A DNA stretch of 64,000 nt from Erythrobacter sp. AP23 (GTDB lineage Bacteria > Pseudomonadota > Alphaproteobacteria > Sphingomonadales > Sphingomonadaceae): the NCBI RefSeq assembly GCF_001542855.1, contig NZ_LNBY01000017.1, positions 310,001 through 374,000 of the forward strand, given 5' to 3'. Numbering within the stretch: the stretch's first letter is position 1; each line of letters begins with the position of its first letter. Made by a program: the position numbers and the translations under genes. Below are positions 36,320 to 45,548 of the stretch, one piece after another. The notes under the pieces are model-generated. The model ran no database searches, was not told the origin of the DNA, and worked only from the letters and a program-made list of their open reading frames with translations.

Positions 36320-37819
36320 TCAGCGCGCGCGAATGAAGGCGCGCAGGTCGCGCGACAGCTTCGCCCGGTCTTCGTCGCGGACATACATCATGTGGCCCGA
36401 TCCGTAGTAATGCAGCTCGACCCGATCCTGTGGGATACCGAAGCGGTTAAGCGAATATTCCGCTCCGAAAAACGGCGTGGCGAAATCGTAATAGCCCTGC
36501 GCATTGAACAGCCGCAGGCCGGAATTCTCGCGCATTGCCTTGCCGATCAACGGCGCGACGTTGAGATAGGCGTTGCGGCCCGGACCGCTCGATAGGCTCC
36601 AGTTCCAGTGCCGCCCCGGCTCGCGCCCGATCGACTGGTACTCGCGGTCGGTCTCGAAACCCAATCCCTCGCGCAGCCAGGCGTTGACCGCCGCGGTATA
36701 GCCTGCGTCGATGCCGTAGAAACTGGGATCGTTGTCGGGATATTCGCCGGCATTGTCGTAATCCGTGCCCGTATAGCGCGCATCGAGACGACCGATGGTG
36801 AGCCCCCGATCGCGCAGCAGTTCCTTGTAGAACCGCCGACTGGTGACGCGCAGGTTCGCCTGCTCGAGATAGGTTTCGGACAGGCCCGTCAGTCGCGAAA
36901 GCTCGGCGCGCACGGCAGCGCGTTCGGTGTCGGGAAGGTCCTGTCCCTTGAGCAGGGCGCTGGCGAACGGACCTATGGCGAAGCGGCGGGCTTCTTCGGC
37001 AATCGCTTCGACCGAAGGTGCCTCGGCCTTGCCATGGAACCACGCGGCGGCGGCCATGTTCGGCAGCGTCACCACATAGGCCATTTCGTTGCCAGGGGTC
37101 GGCTCGCGTGCGGCGAAATCGAGAATGGTCGAAACCAGAACGAGGCCGTTCAAGGCGACATCGTTGAAGGTGCCGCCCTCCAGTTCGTCGACCACCATGG
37201 CGGTGCGCGTCGTGCCGTAGCTTTCGCCGCCGAGGTATTTCGGGCTGTTCCAGCGGCCATTGTCGTTGATCCAGCGACGGATCACTTCGGCCACGGCGCG
37301 CGCATCCTCGCGCAGGCCATAATACTTCTCCGGATCGGTGCCGGGCGTGAGGTAGCTGAAGCCCGTCCCCGGCGGATCGATGAAGACGAGGTCGGCGACA
37401 TCGAGCAGGCTGTCCGGATTGTCGAGCAGCGGGTAGGGCGGCGCGCCGTCGTCGCGTGCGTCGGAAGGTATGCCCACGCGCTTTGGCCCCCAGGCACCCA
37501 TCTGCAACCAGACCGAGCCAGATCCCGGGCCGCCATTGTAGATGAAGAATACCGGCCGCGAGGTCTCGCGTGGGCTTTTTACATAGCTCGTGGTGACGAT
37601 CACCGCTTCCTGCTTGCCGTCATCGCCCTCGAGGATCGTCTCGCGCACGGTCGCGGTATAGGAAACGCGCTGACCGCCGAAGGTGCCGGATAGGTTACGC
37701 GTGCGGACCTGCGGTTCGATGGTCGAGGCGGATGCGGCGGGGGTATCCTTCTCCTGCGCAACAGTGGGTCCGCCTAGGGCGAATGCGGCGAGAACCGCCA
37801 GAGCGCTACGAAGAATCAT
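36320..37819 (-). CDS. S10-family serine carboxypeptidase-like protein
   Basis: A 499-residue secreted protein with a signal peptide (SALAVLAAFALGGPTVA). The catalytic triad is visible: Ser in YLGGESYGTTRT, Asp in GYYDFATP and His in GSGHMMYVRD, plus the PVFFIYNGGPGSGSVWL oxyanion segment. This is the S10 serine carboxypeptidase clan, common in plants and fungi and also found in sphingomonads. It likely trims peptides in the periplasm. Confidence 0.9.
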   Translation of the reverse strand: MILRSALAVLAAFALGGPTVAQEKDTPAASASTIEPQVRTRNLSGTFGGQRVSYTATVRETILEGDDGKQEAVIVTTSYVKSPRETSRPVFFIYNGGPGSGSVWLQMGAWGPKRVGIPSDARDDGAPPYPLLDNPDSLLDVADLVFIDPPGTGFSYLTPGTDPEKYYGLREDARAVAEVIRRWINDNGRWNSPKYLGGESYGTTRTAMVVDELEGGTFNDVALNGLVLVSTILDFAAREPTPGNEMAYVVTLPNMAAAAWFHGKAEAPSVEAIAEEARRFAIGPFASALLKGQDLPDTERAAVRAELSRLTGLSETYLEQANLRVTSRRFYKELLRDRGLTIGRLDARYTGTDYDNAGEYPDNDPSFYGIDAGYTAAVNAWLREGLGFETDREYQSIGREPGRHWNWSLSSGPGRNAYLNVAPLIGKAMRENSGLRLFNAQGYYDFATPFFGAEYSLNRFGIPQDRVELHYYGSGHMMYVRDEDRAKLSRDLRAFIRAR

Positions 37820-37857
37820 GCTGGTGCCTATGCCAAGCTTGCCTGTTACAGTAAATC

Positions 37858-39318
37858 TCAGCCGGGCCTGCCGCCCTGCTCATGCCAGAGCCGCATGAAG
37901 TCACGTCGGTTCTTCGGACCATAGGTCGCAAAGCTCGGGTTCGCCTCCGCCCGGTGGGCTGCGCGGCGCTCGGTCAAAGAGGACGCGCGTTTGGCCTGCG
38001 GCACATCGATGCCATAAACCTCAGCTCCGTTGAGACCGAAAATGCGGCGTTTGGCATAGGCATCGAGCGCCGGATATCCGAAGCGTTCCTGATATTCCTC
38101 GCCAATCTCGAAGGCACGGAAGGCCTGGATTTGGTCTTGTGGACTGCCGAACCAGATACTGTCCGTGCCCCAGATGATCCGCTCTTCGCCGAAGGTCGCA
38201 AGGAGCTTGCCGAGGACATGCGCTGCCTCGTCAGGGCGACTCATGAAATGGCGCCATAGCGAGCCGAGCTCGGCATAGAGATTGCCTTCGTTGCGTTTGA
38301 GGCCGGCGTCCTTGTGCGCCTTGATCAGCCGATCGACACCTTGCGGGTCGACAGCATTGTAGGCCCCTTCCGTTTTCGCGTGCTCCATGCCCGAATGGTA
38401 GACGAGGAAGGTGAGGTCGGGATTCTGCACCGCCGCGCGGCCCATATCCGCGGGTGAGGAAAATTCGTATTCGAGCCCGTAGAGCGGAATGCCCTTGTGA
38501 ACTGCGATGGTGGTGACACCGAGCCTGCGCGCTTCGTCGAAGGCGCGGTGTGCGAGATCGCTTTCGTCGAGGAAAAACCCGCGCCCGTCCGGTCCCCATT
38601 GCGGGTACATCTTCCACGCGTCGACCTTGTGGATGCGGGCTTTCTCTTCCATCGCTTCCAGATCGCCTGGATCGTTGGGTAGCAGCCCGCCGTGAATCAG
38701 ACAGCGCGCATCCTCTCCCCCGATGCTCTCGACGATTTCGCGCGCTTCCGCGGCATAGTGCGTGGGTGTGGGATTGCTCTTCTGGCTGCCCCACAGGGCG
38801 GAGACGACTGCGACATCGGTGTCGCTGTCGAGATAGACCTCCTTGGCCAGCGTCTGCGCGGAATAGCATTCATATCCCTCGCCGCCGCATTTCGCATACT
38901 GTCCGAAGGCCTGCCGCAAGACAGCGTCCCAGATCTCGCCCTCGCGCCCGACTTTCCATGCGCCCGAGGGGTCGACGCAGTGCGTCTGCACATCGAAGAT
39001 AAATTCATCGCCTGTCAGGGCAGAGGCTGCCGCTTCAGTGTCGAGGGCGGCATCGTTCGGGAGAGCGTAGCGCCCGCCCGCCTGCGGATTGGCGGCGTTG
39101 CAGGCAGACAGCGTTGCTGCGGCTCCTGCCGCGCTGACGAGGAACTCGCGCCTCCCCATACCGAGCCTGCGCGCATTTGCAGTTGCGGTTTCGTGCGCGA
39201 TTGCATTGGCTCGCTTCTGCTCTTGAGTGAGATCCAGGGGCAGGAATTCGGCATTGCTGGTTCCGTCAAAACGAACCGGCAGGCGCGTGCCTTCGGGATC
39301 GAGATCGAATTTGGCCAT
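37858..39318 (-). CDS. amidohydrolase family protein with Tat-like signal
   Basis: A 486-residue protein. A leader of about 55 residues precedes GMGRREFLVSAAGAAATLSAC, a twin-arginine-like signal ending in a lipobox-like LSAC. The mature domain resembles amidohydrolase-2 TIM barrels: FDVQTHCVD near its start, TIAVHKG, FLVYHSGME and WGTDSIWFGSP provide His and Asp metal ligands. Substrate unknown; decarboxylase or lactonase activity is possible. The start is ATG 39318 with GGGGAG, which lies in a hairpin. The long N-terminal extension before the signal is unusual. Confidence 0.86.
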   Translation of the reverse strand: MAKFDLDPEGTRLPVRFDGTSNAEFLPLDLTQEQKRANAIAHETATANARRLGMGRREFLVSAAGAAATLSACNAANPQAGGRYALPNDAALDTEAAASALTGDEFIFDVQTHCVDPSGAWKVGREGEIWDAVLRQAFGQYAKCGGEGYECYSAQTLAKEVYLDSDTDVAVVSALWGSQKSNPTPTHYAAEAREIVESIGGEDARCLIHGGLLPNDPGDLEAMEEKARIHKVDAWKMYPQWGPDGRGFFLDESDLAHRAFDEARRLGVTTIAVHKGIPLYGLEYEFSSPADMGRAAVQNPDLTFLVYHSGMEHAKTEGAYNAVDPQGVDRLIKAHKDAGLKRNEGNLYAELGSLWRHFMSRPDEAAHVLGKLLATFGEERIIWGTDSIWFGSPQDQIQAFRAFEIGEEYQERFGYPALDAYAKRRIFGLNGAEVYGIDVPQAKRASSLTERRAAHRAEANPSFATYGPKNRRDFMRLWHEQGGRPG

Positions 39319-39347
39319 GATAATCTCCCCGGTTGAAGAGATTATCA
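39318..39347 (-). promoter_or_regulatory. 10-bp perfect inverted repeat at the amidohydrolase start
   Basis: TGATAATCTC (39318-39327), 10 bases, GAGATTATCA (39338-39347). On the minus strand the downstream arm runs into the ATG, and the ribosome binding site GGGGAG spans loop and stem. It may be a hairpin that occludes translation or a repressor site over the start. Confidence 0.5.
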
Positions 39348-39414
39348 CACTGTCGGCCAAGGCGAAGCGCGATCCGATGAGCGGCGGATAGGCTTCTGCC
39401 GAAGGGGCGTGCGG

Positions 39415-41610
39415 CTAGGGCTTCCCGCCCATCCTCTTGTAACGCGTTTTGCCATAGCGCGTCTTGCGCGTGCCGGGCCGCCCGGCATCGCTGCGCCCGA
39501 CGCGTGGGGCTTTCTTTTCCTCGTCTCCAAGGCCCAGCTCGTCGTTCTCGAGACGGCGGATCTCGTCGCGCAGGCGTCCGGCTTCTTCGAATTCGAGATC
39601 GGCGGCGGCGGCGCGCATGCGTTTTTCGAGGTCCTCGATATAGGCGCGCAGATTGTGACCGACGAGGTTGTTGCGCTCCTCGTCGCCCGTATCGACCGTG
39701 ACGCCATCCTGGCTCGCGGTGTCGGCGACGATATCGGCGATCTGGCGCTTGATCGTTTGCGGCGTGATGCCGTGTTCTTCGTTATAGGCGCGCTGTTTCT
39801 CGCGGCGGCGCTCGGTCTCCGCCATCGCGCGTTCCATGCTGCCGGTGATGCGGTCGGCATAGAGAATCACGCGGCCATCGACATTGCGCGCGGCGCGGCC
39901 GATGGTCTGGATGAGGCTGGTTTCGGAGCGCAGGAAGCCTTCTTTGTCGGCATCGAGAATGCAGACCAGCCCACACTCGGGAATATCGAGCCCCTCGCGC
40001 AGCAGATTGATGCCCACCAGCACGTCGAAGACGCCGAGCCGCAGGTCGCGGATCAGCTCGATACGCTCCAGCGTTTCCACATCGGAGTGCATGTAGCGGA
40101 CCTTGACGCCCGCCTCGTGCATGAACTCGGTCAGGTCTTCGGCCATCCGCTTGGTCAGCGTGGTGACGAGCGTGCGATAGCCCTTGGCCGCGGTTTTCTT
40201 GCACTCCTCGATGCAGTCCTGCACCTGATCCTCGACCGGCTTGATATCGACCGGCGGATCGATCAGGCCCGTGGGGCGGATGACCTGTTCGGCGAAGACG
40301 CCGCCGGTCTGTTCCATCTCCCATGTGCCCGGCGTCGCCGAAACGCAGAAGGTCTGCGGGCGCATCGCATCCCATTCGTTGAAGCGCAGGGGGCGGTTGT
40401 CGATACAGCTCGGCAGCCGGAAACCGTATTCGGCCAGCGTGATCTTGCGGCGGTGGTCGCCGCGCGCCATCGCGCCGATCTGCGGCACCGTCTGGTGGCT
40501 TTCGTCGACGAACAGCAGCGCGTTTTCGGGAAGGTATTCGAACAGCGTGGGCGGCGGTTCGCCCGGCAGGCGGCCGGTGAGGAACCGGCTGTAGTTCTCG
40601 ATCCCGGCGCAGGAGCCGGTGGCGGCGATCATCTCGAGGTCGAAATTGGTGCGCTGTTCCAGACGCTGGGCTTCGAGCAGACGGCCTTCCTCGTGCAGTT
40701 CCTTGAGGCGTTCCTGAAGCTCGAACTTGATCGCCTCGCTCGCCTGCTTCATCGTCGGGCCAGGCGTTACGTAGTGCGAGTTCGCATAGACCCGCACCTT
40801 GTCGAGGCTGGCGGCCTTCTTGCCGGTCAGCGGATCGAATTCGCTGATTTCCTCGATCTCGTCGCCGAAGAAGCTGATCCGCCAGGCCATGTCCTCGTAG
40901 TGCGAGGGGAAAATCTCGAGATTGTCGCCGCGCACGCGGAAGTTGCCGCGCGCGAAAGCGGCATCGTTGCGCTTATATTGCAGCGCGACGAGCTTGCGGA
41001 TCAACTCGCGCTGGTCGACGCTCGTGTCCTTCTTGATGTCGAAGATCATCGCCGAATAGGTTTCGACCGATCCGATACCGTAGAGGCAGGACACACTGGC
41101 GACGATGATGACGTCGTCGCGTTCAAGCAGCGCGCGCGTGGCCGAGTGGCGCATCCGGTCGATCGCCTCGTTCACCGAGCTTTCCTTCTCGATGTAGGTG
41201 TCCGACCGGGGGACGTAGGCTTCGGGCTGGTAGTAGTCGTAATAGCTGACGAAATACTCGACCGCGTTTTCCGGGAAGAAGCTTTTGAATTCGCCATAGA
41301 GTTGCGCGGCGAGGATCTTGTTCGGGGCGAGGACCAGGGCAGGGCGCTGCAGTTCCTCGATCACCTTGGCCATGGTGAAGGTCTTGCCCGAGCCGGTGAC
41401 GCCGAGCAGTACCTGCGTCTGGTCGCCTTCCTTCGCCGCACCGGTCAATTCGGCGATCGCGGTGGGCTGGTCGCCGCTGGGTGTATAGTCGCTGACGAGT
41501 TCGAATTTCTTTCCCGGCATCGACTTTTCGGGGCGCGCGGGCTTGTGGGGTACGAACTCGCCGGTGGTGTCCGGCTCTTCCAACCCTCTTCGAATGACGA
41601 GTTCGCTCAT
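39415..41610 (-). CDS. uvrB: excinuclease ABC subunit B
   Basis: A 731-residue helicase-like damage verifier of nucleotide excision repair. Visible are Walker [15 protein letters not shown], the damage-probing hairpin region [25 protein letters not shown] (motif II), the C-terminal helicase motifs ([20 protein letters not shown]) and a UVR motif ([19 protein letters not shown]) that contacts UvrA/UvrC. ATG 41610 was preferred over a TTG 12 codons upstream. A near-match to the alphaproteobacterial LexA box lies just before the start. Confidence 0.97.
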   Translation of the reverse strand: MSELVIRRGLEEPDTTGEFVPHKPARPEKSMPGKKFELVSDYTPSGDQPTAIAELTGAAKEGDQTQVLLGVTGSGKTFTMAKVIEELQRPALVLAPNKILAAQLYGEFKSFFPENAVEYFVSYYDYYQPEAYVPRSDTYIEKESSVNEAIDRMRHSATRALLERDDVIIVASVSCLYGIGSVETYSAMIFDIKKDTSVDQRELIRKLVALQYKRNDAAFARGNFRVRGDNLEIFPSHYEDMAWRISFFGDEIEEISEFDPLTGKKAASLDKVRVYANSHYVTPGPTMKQASEAIKFELQERLKELHEEGRLLEAQRLEQRTNFDLEMIAATGSCAGIENYSRFLTGRLPGEPPPTLFEYLPENALLFVDESHQTVPQIGAMARGDHRRKITLAEYGFRLPSCIDNRPLRFNEWDAMRPQTFCVSATPGTWEMEQTGGVFAEQVIRPTGLIDPPVDIKPVEDQVQDCIEECKKTAAKGYRTLVTTLTKRMAEDLTEFMHEAGVKVRYMHSDVETLERIELIRDLRLGVFDVLVGINLLREGLDIPECGLVCILDADKEGFLRSETSLIQTIGRAARNVDGRVILYADRITGSMERAMAETERRREKQRAYNEEHGITPQTIKRQIADIVADTASQDGVTVDTGDEERNNLVGHNLRAYIEDLEKRMRAAAADLEFEEAGRLRDEIRRLENDELGLGDEEKKAPRVGRSDAGRPGTRKTRYGKTRYKRMGGKP

Positions 41611-41614
41611 GCGC

Positions 41615-41629
41615 GCACATATGGGGAAC
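41615..41629 (-). promoter_or_regulatory. possible LexA box upstream of uvrB
   Basis: On the minus strand GTTC-N7-GTGC matches the alphaproteobacterial SOS box GTTC-N7-GTTC with one mismatch, 4 bases before the uvrB ATG. Many alphaproteobacterial uvr genes are SOS-controlled, but a match of this quality can occur by chance and its location this close to the start is unusual. Confidence 0.25.
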
Positions 41630-41705
41630 AGCGGGCCTGCACGCAACGGTGCTTGCCTCGCGTCGTTCGACTGCTAGCCTCGCAAGGAGAATTGGGAGAC
41701 TCGAT

Positions 41706-42254
41706 ATGCGCCGTATCGCCATTGCCGCCGCCGCCAGCCTCACCCTTGCCGCCTGCGGCGACTCCACCAGTGCCGACGCCGACGGCGATGGCGAGATCAC
41801 GATGGAGGAAGCCGCGGCCAAGACGGCGGACATGGTCAAGCCGCAGCCGGGCAAGTATCGCGCCACGGTGGAATTCGTCGATATCGAGATGCCCGGGGCG
41901 CCCCAGCAGGTGCAGGATATGATGCGCGGCATGTTCGATCAGGGGCCGCAGACGCACGAATACTGCCTGACCGAAGAAGAGGCCGAGCGCGGTTTCGAGG
42001 AAATGGCGCGGCAGGCCCGCGAGGACGATTCGAACTGCAGTTTCGAGAAATTCGATGCCGATGGCGGCAGGATCGACGCGGTGATGAACTGCAATACGGG
42101 CGGGCAGGGCGCTGCCCGCATGACCATGCAAGGCACCGGGGATGAAACCTCTTCGCAGATGACCATGACCATGGATGCCGAGGGTCCCGGCGGCGAAACC
42201 ATGAAGATGACCATGCAGAGCTCGCAGGAACGCATCGGCGATTGTGACGCCTAG
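41706..42254 (+). CDS. DUF3617 lipoprotein with an EF-hand loop
   Basis: A 182-residue lipoprotein: signal peptide and lipobox LAAC (Cys17). Just after comes the 12-residue loop DADGDGEITMEE (24-35), which fits the canonical EF-hand calcium loop at every ligand position. The remainder is a DUF3617-type domain with GKYRATVEFVDIEMPGAP and Met-rich strands (MTMTMDAEGPG). DUF3617 proteins are periplasmic and uncharacterised. It may bind calcium. Start ATG 41706 is supported by AAGGAG. Confidence 0.85.
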   Translation: MRRIAIAAAASLTLAACGDSTSADADGDGEITMEEAAAKTADMVKPQPGKYRATVEFVDIEMPGAPQQVQDMMRGMFDQGPQTHEYCLTEEEAERGFEEMARQAREDDSNCSFEKFDADGGRIDAVMNCNTGGQGAARMTMQGTGDETSSQMTMTMDAEGPGGETMKMTMQSSQERIGDCDA

Positions 42255-42309
42255 CTGACCTTGCACGATTAGGGAGCCATTCATCGGCTTCGTGCATTAT
42301 TACGCGGTG

Positions 42310-43077
42310 ATGGCATCGTTACCGTTCAAAGACACACGATTCATCGACCGCGAGGAATTGGCGCGTCGCTGGGCTTTGGCCGCCGAGCCGAGCCCCGACG
42401 ATGCGCGCGGGCCGCGCTGGCAGTTGCTATTGCGCGAATTCCTCTGGCCGCTCGAGCCGGTTCGCCGGTTGGTCGACACGCCGCTGTCGATTCCGGCGGC
42501 CCGCAATCCCAAGACCGTGATGCTCCTGCCCGGCTTCGGCGCGCATCCGATCCGCATGCGCTGGATGGCGCGTACACTCGAGCGCGCGGGGCACTCGGCG
42601 AAGAAATGGGGCCTTGGCTACAATCTCGGTGCGACGGAAGCGCGTTTCCGGAAGGCGGAAGAACGGCTTGTGGACCTTCACCAACGTTCGGCAGAGCCGA
42701 TCTATCTTGTTGGCTGGAGTCTCGGCGGGGTGATGGCGCGCGAACTGGCGAAGAAACACCCGGACAAGGTCGCCAAGGTGATCACCATGGGCTCCCCGTT
42801 TTCCGGCAGCCCGCGCGCCAACAATGGCTGGCGTGCCTATCAGGCGATCGCCGGCCACAGGGTCGATGAACCCGAAATCGATACCGTTATCCACGAAAAG
42901 CCGCCGGTCGAAACCGTGGCTTTCTGGAGCCCGCGCGACGGCGTCGTCCATCCACGCGCGGCGTGTGGCAAGCCCGGCGAACGCGATCGCGCCGTGCCCT
43001 TGCGGTGTTCGCACATGGGTTTCGTGCTGACCCATGAGGCGGTTGTGGCAGTGTTGGGGGAACTGGACCGCTGCTGA
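42310..43077 (+). CDS. alpha/beta hydrolase upstream of the Anbu cluster
   Basis: A 255-residue alpha/beta hydrolase: VMLLPGFGAHPIRMRW supplies the oxyanion loop and YLVGWSLGGVMA the nucleophile elbow (G-W-S-L-G-G); His near the C-terminus (CSHMGFVLTHEAV) completes the triad. ATG 42310 was chosen over GTG starts upstream. It resembles PGAP1-like or lipase-like esterases; substrate unknown. It is 82 bases ahead of the ATP-grasp gene on the same strand and could belong to that operon. Confidence 0.83.
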   Translation: MASLPFKDTRFIDREELARRWALAAEPSPDDARGPRWQLLLREFLWPLEPVRRLVDTPLSIPAARNPKTVMLLPGFGAHPIRMRWMARTLERAGHSAKKWGLGYNLGATEARFRKAEERLVDLHQRSAEPIYLVGWSLGGVMARELAKKHPDKVAKVITMGSPFSGSPRANNGWRAYQAIAGHRVDEPEIDTVIHEKPPVETVAFWSPRDGVVHPRAACGKPGERDRAVPLRCSHMGFVLTHEAVVAVLGELDRC

Positions 43078-43159
43078 ACCTTTAATTCCCTGAAGGAGGG
43101 CGTCCTGTCCTCTCGCTGCCGGTCGAGAATGGCGGCGATCTCAACCACTCCGGGGGGCC

Positions 43160-44587
43160 ATGAGCGGCAACGCCGATCATTTCGACGAGATGCACAAGCC
43201 CGATGGCGGCGTTCGTGAGGCCTATTCCGGCTATTGCGAGTGGTTCGACGACCAGGAAAATGCGCTGTTGCGGCGCAAGCATGCCGAGGCCGAGACCAAT
43301 TTTCGCAAAACCGGCATCACTTTCAACGTTTATGGCGAGGACGAGGCCGAGGAACGGCTGATCCCCTTCGACATGGTGCCGCGCGTGATTTCGGCCGGCG
43401 AATGGCGCAAGCTAACCCGCGGGATCGAGCAGCGCGTGTCGGCGCTCAACGCGTTCATGCACGATCTCTACCACCGGCAGGAAATCATCCGTGCGGGCCG
43501 GATCCCGGAGCGCCTGTTCAGCCAGAACGAGGCCTGGCTCCCGCATATGGTCGGGTTCACGCCGCCGGGCGGGGTCTACACGCATATCGTCGGGATCGAC
43601 CTGGTGCGCACCGGACCGGACGAATTCTACGTCTTGGAAGACAATGCCCGCACGCCGTCGGGCGTCAGCTACATGCTGGAAAACCGCGAAACCATGATGT
43701 CGATGTTTCCCGAGCTATTCATGCGCGTGCCGGTGGAGCAGGTTTCGGACTATCCAAGGCGGCTGGCCAAGAGTCTTGCCGCCTGCGCTCCGCGTTGCAT
43801 CAAGGGCAAGCCGATCGTCGCGGTGCTTACGCCCGGCATCTACAATTCCGCTTACTTCGAACATGCCTTCCTCGCCGACCAGATGGGAGCCGAACTTGTC
43901 GAGGGCTCCGATTTGCGGGTCATCGACGGGCGTGTCGCCATGCGCACGACCCGCGGATACCAGCCCGTCGACGTGATATACCGCCGGGTGGACGACGAAT
44001 TCCTCGACCCGTTGACCTTCAACGAGGACAGCGTGCTCGGCGTGCCGGGGATCATGGATGTCTATCGCGCGGGCGGTGTCACCATCGCCAATGCGCCGGG
44101 GACCGGGGTCTGCGACGACAAGGCGATCTATTCCTTCATGCCCGAAATCGTCGAGTTCTATACCGGCGAAAAGCCGCTACTGCCGAATGTCGAGACACAC
44201 CGCTGCGCGGATGAGGAAGCGTGCAAATACGTGCTGGAAAATCTCGCGGATCTGGTGGTGAAGGAGGTCCATGGTTCAGGAGGCTACGGCATGCTGATCG
44301 GACCGACCGCGAGCAAAAAGGAAATCGAGAGCTTCCGCCGGAAGATAGCCGACAATCCCGAGAACTACATTGCCCAGCCGACACTGGCCCTGTCGACTTG
44401 CCCGGTCTTCACCAAGAAGGGGCTCGCGCCGCGTCATGTCGATCTGCGTCCCTTCGTGCTGGTTTCGCCCGACAAGATCGACATTACTCCCGGCGGCCTC
44501 ACGCGCGTGGCGCTCAAGAAGGGCTCGCTGGTCGTCAATTCGAGCCAGGGCGGCGGCACCAAAGATACCTGGGTGCTGAAGGACTGA
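43160..44587 (+). CDS. circularly permuted ATP-grasp type 2 protein (COG2308)
   Basis: A 475-residue protein of the circularly permuted ATP-grasp family. SYMLENRETMMSMFPEL, GIYNSAYFEHAFLADQMGAELVEG, TTRGYQPVDVIYRRVDDEFLDP and VVKEVHGSGGYGMLIGP are the conserved blocks; the last holds nucleotide- and Mg-binding residues. ATP-grasp enzymes ligate carboxylates to amines through acyl phosphates, so peptide-bond formation is expected. First gene of the ATP-grasp/alpha-E/transglutaminase/Anbu cluster. The substrate is not established. Confidence 0.92.
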   Translation: MSGNADHFDEMHKPDGGVREAYSGYCEWFDDQENALLRRKHAEAETNFRKTGITFNVYGEDEAEERLIPFDMVPRVISAGEWRKLTRGIEQRVSALNAFMHDLYHRQEIIRAGRIPERLFSQNEAWLPHMVGFTPPGGVYTHIVGIDLVRTGPDEFYVLEDNARTPSGVSYMLENRETMMSMFPELFMRVPVEQVSDYPRRLAKSLAACAPRCIKGKPIVAVLTPGIYNSAYFEHAFLADQMGAELVEGSDLRVIDGRVAMRTTRGYQPVDVIYRRVDDEFLDPLTFNEDSVLGVPGIMDVYRAGGVTIANAPGTGVCDDKAIYSFMPEIVEFYTGEKPLLPNVETHRCADEEACKYVLENLADLVVKEVHGSGGYGMLIGPTASKKEIESFRRKIADNPENYIAQPTLALSTCPVFTKKGLAPRHVDLRPFVLVSPDKIDITPGGLTRVALKKGSLVVNSSQGGGTKDTWVLKD

Positions 44588-44603
44588 TGGCCGGGGGATG
44601 CCC

Positions 44604-45548
44604 ATGCTAGGCCGGACCGCCAACGGGCTATTCTGGATGTTCCGCTATCTCGAGCGGGCCGAAAACACCGCGCGGTTGCTCGATGCGGGCTTGCGCATGG
44701 CATTGACCCGCGACCTCGTCACCGCCGAAGAGGAATGGCGTTCGGTCATTTCGACGTCCGGGCAACGTGGCGGGTACGAGGCCAAGCACGCGACCTATTC
44801 GGGCCAGCAAGCGTGGAACTTCATCCTGCGCGACAAGGACAACCCGTCCTCCATCCTCGCCATGTTCGGTCAGGTTCGCCAGAATGCCCGGCTCGCCCGC
44901 AATGCGATCAGCGGCGAATTATGGGAAGCGATCAACGAGAACTGGCTCACGATCAAGGACCAGCTGTCCAAGCCGGTCGGCGAGAACCGCGTACTCGAAA
45001 CCGTCGCCACTATCCGGCGGGCCGGCACGATGGCGCGCGGCGCGATGGAAGGTTCGATGCTGCGCAACGAGGGCTATCACTTCGCGCAGGCCGGCGCCTT
45101 CATCGAACGCGGTGACAGCATCGCCCGGATTCTGGATATCAAATACTACCTTCTGCTGCCCTCGCTGTCCTATGTCGGGTCGAGCCTCGATACGGGCCAG
45201 TGGGATCAGGTGCTGCGCTCCGTCTCGGGCGACCGCGCCTATCGCTGGCTCAATGCCGGGCAGATCGATGCGCGCGGGATTTGCGACTTTCTGATCCTCG
45301 ACGATTGTTTCCCGCGCTCTCTCGCCTTCTGCCATTCGGAGCTGCGCGCCAATCTGGCCGCGCTGGCGCGCCTGCATGGCCAGGAAGGCGAAAGCAATGC
45401 GCTGATGCGCGCGGCCGATACGCGGCTGGCCGACCTCACCATCGACGACGTGTTCGACCAGGGACTGCACGAATTCCTGGTCGATTTCACGGCGTCCAAC
45501 GTCGCGATCGGCAATGCCATCGCCAAAGATTATCGGTTCCTGTCCTGA
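44604..45548 (+). CDS. alpha-E domain protein (COG2307)
   Basis: A 314-residue all-helical protein beginning MLGRTANGLFWMFRYLERAEN, the conserved start of the alpha-E family. I prefer ATG 44604 over ATG 44598 because of its spacing from the GGGGG ribosome binding site. The domain has no known catalysis and nearly always accompanies the COG2308 ATP-grasp protein, so a partner or scaffold role is likely. The stop overlaps the transglutaminase start (TGATG). Confidence 0.9.
   Translation: MLGRTANGLFWMFRYLERAENTARLLDAGLRMALTRDLVTAEEEWRSVISTSGQRGGYEAKHATYSGQQAWNFILRDKDNPSSILAMFGQVRQNARLARNAISGELWEAINENWLTIKDQLSKPVGENRVLETVATIRRAGTMARGAMEGSMLRNEGYHFAQAGAFIERGDSIARILDIKYYLLLPSLSYVGSSLDTGQWDQVLRSVSGDRAYRWLNAGQIDARGICDFLILDDCFPRSLAFCHSELRANLAALARLHGQEGESNALMRAADTRLADLTIDDVFDQGLHEFLVDFTASNVAIGNAIAKDYRFLS

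Noticed and set aside
39409-41922. 837-codon plus-strand open frame opposite uvrB
   Set aside because: GC-rich genes often leave the antisense frame open. The product has no recognisable domains and is rich in Arg, Gly and Ala; uvrB on the other strand is unambiguous.
42262-42296. TGCACGA...TCGTGCA, a 7-bp inverted repeat before the alpha/beta hydrolase
   Set aside because: The 21-base spacer is long and the arms are short; it is no better than chance in a GC-rich gap.
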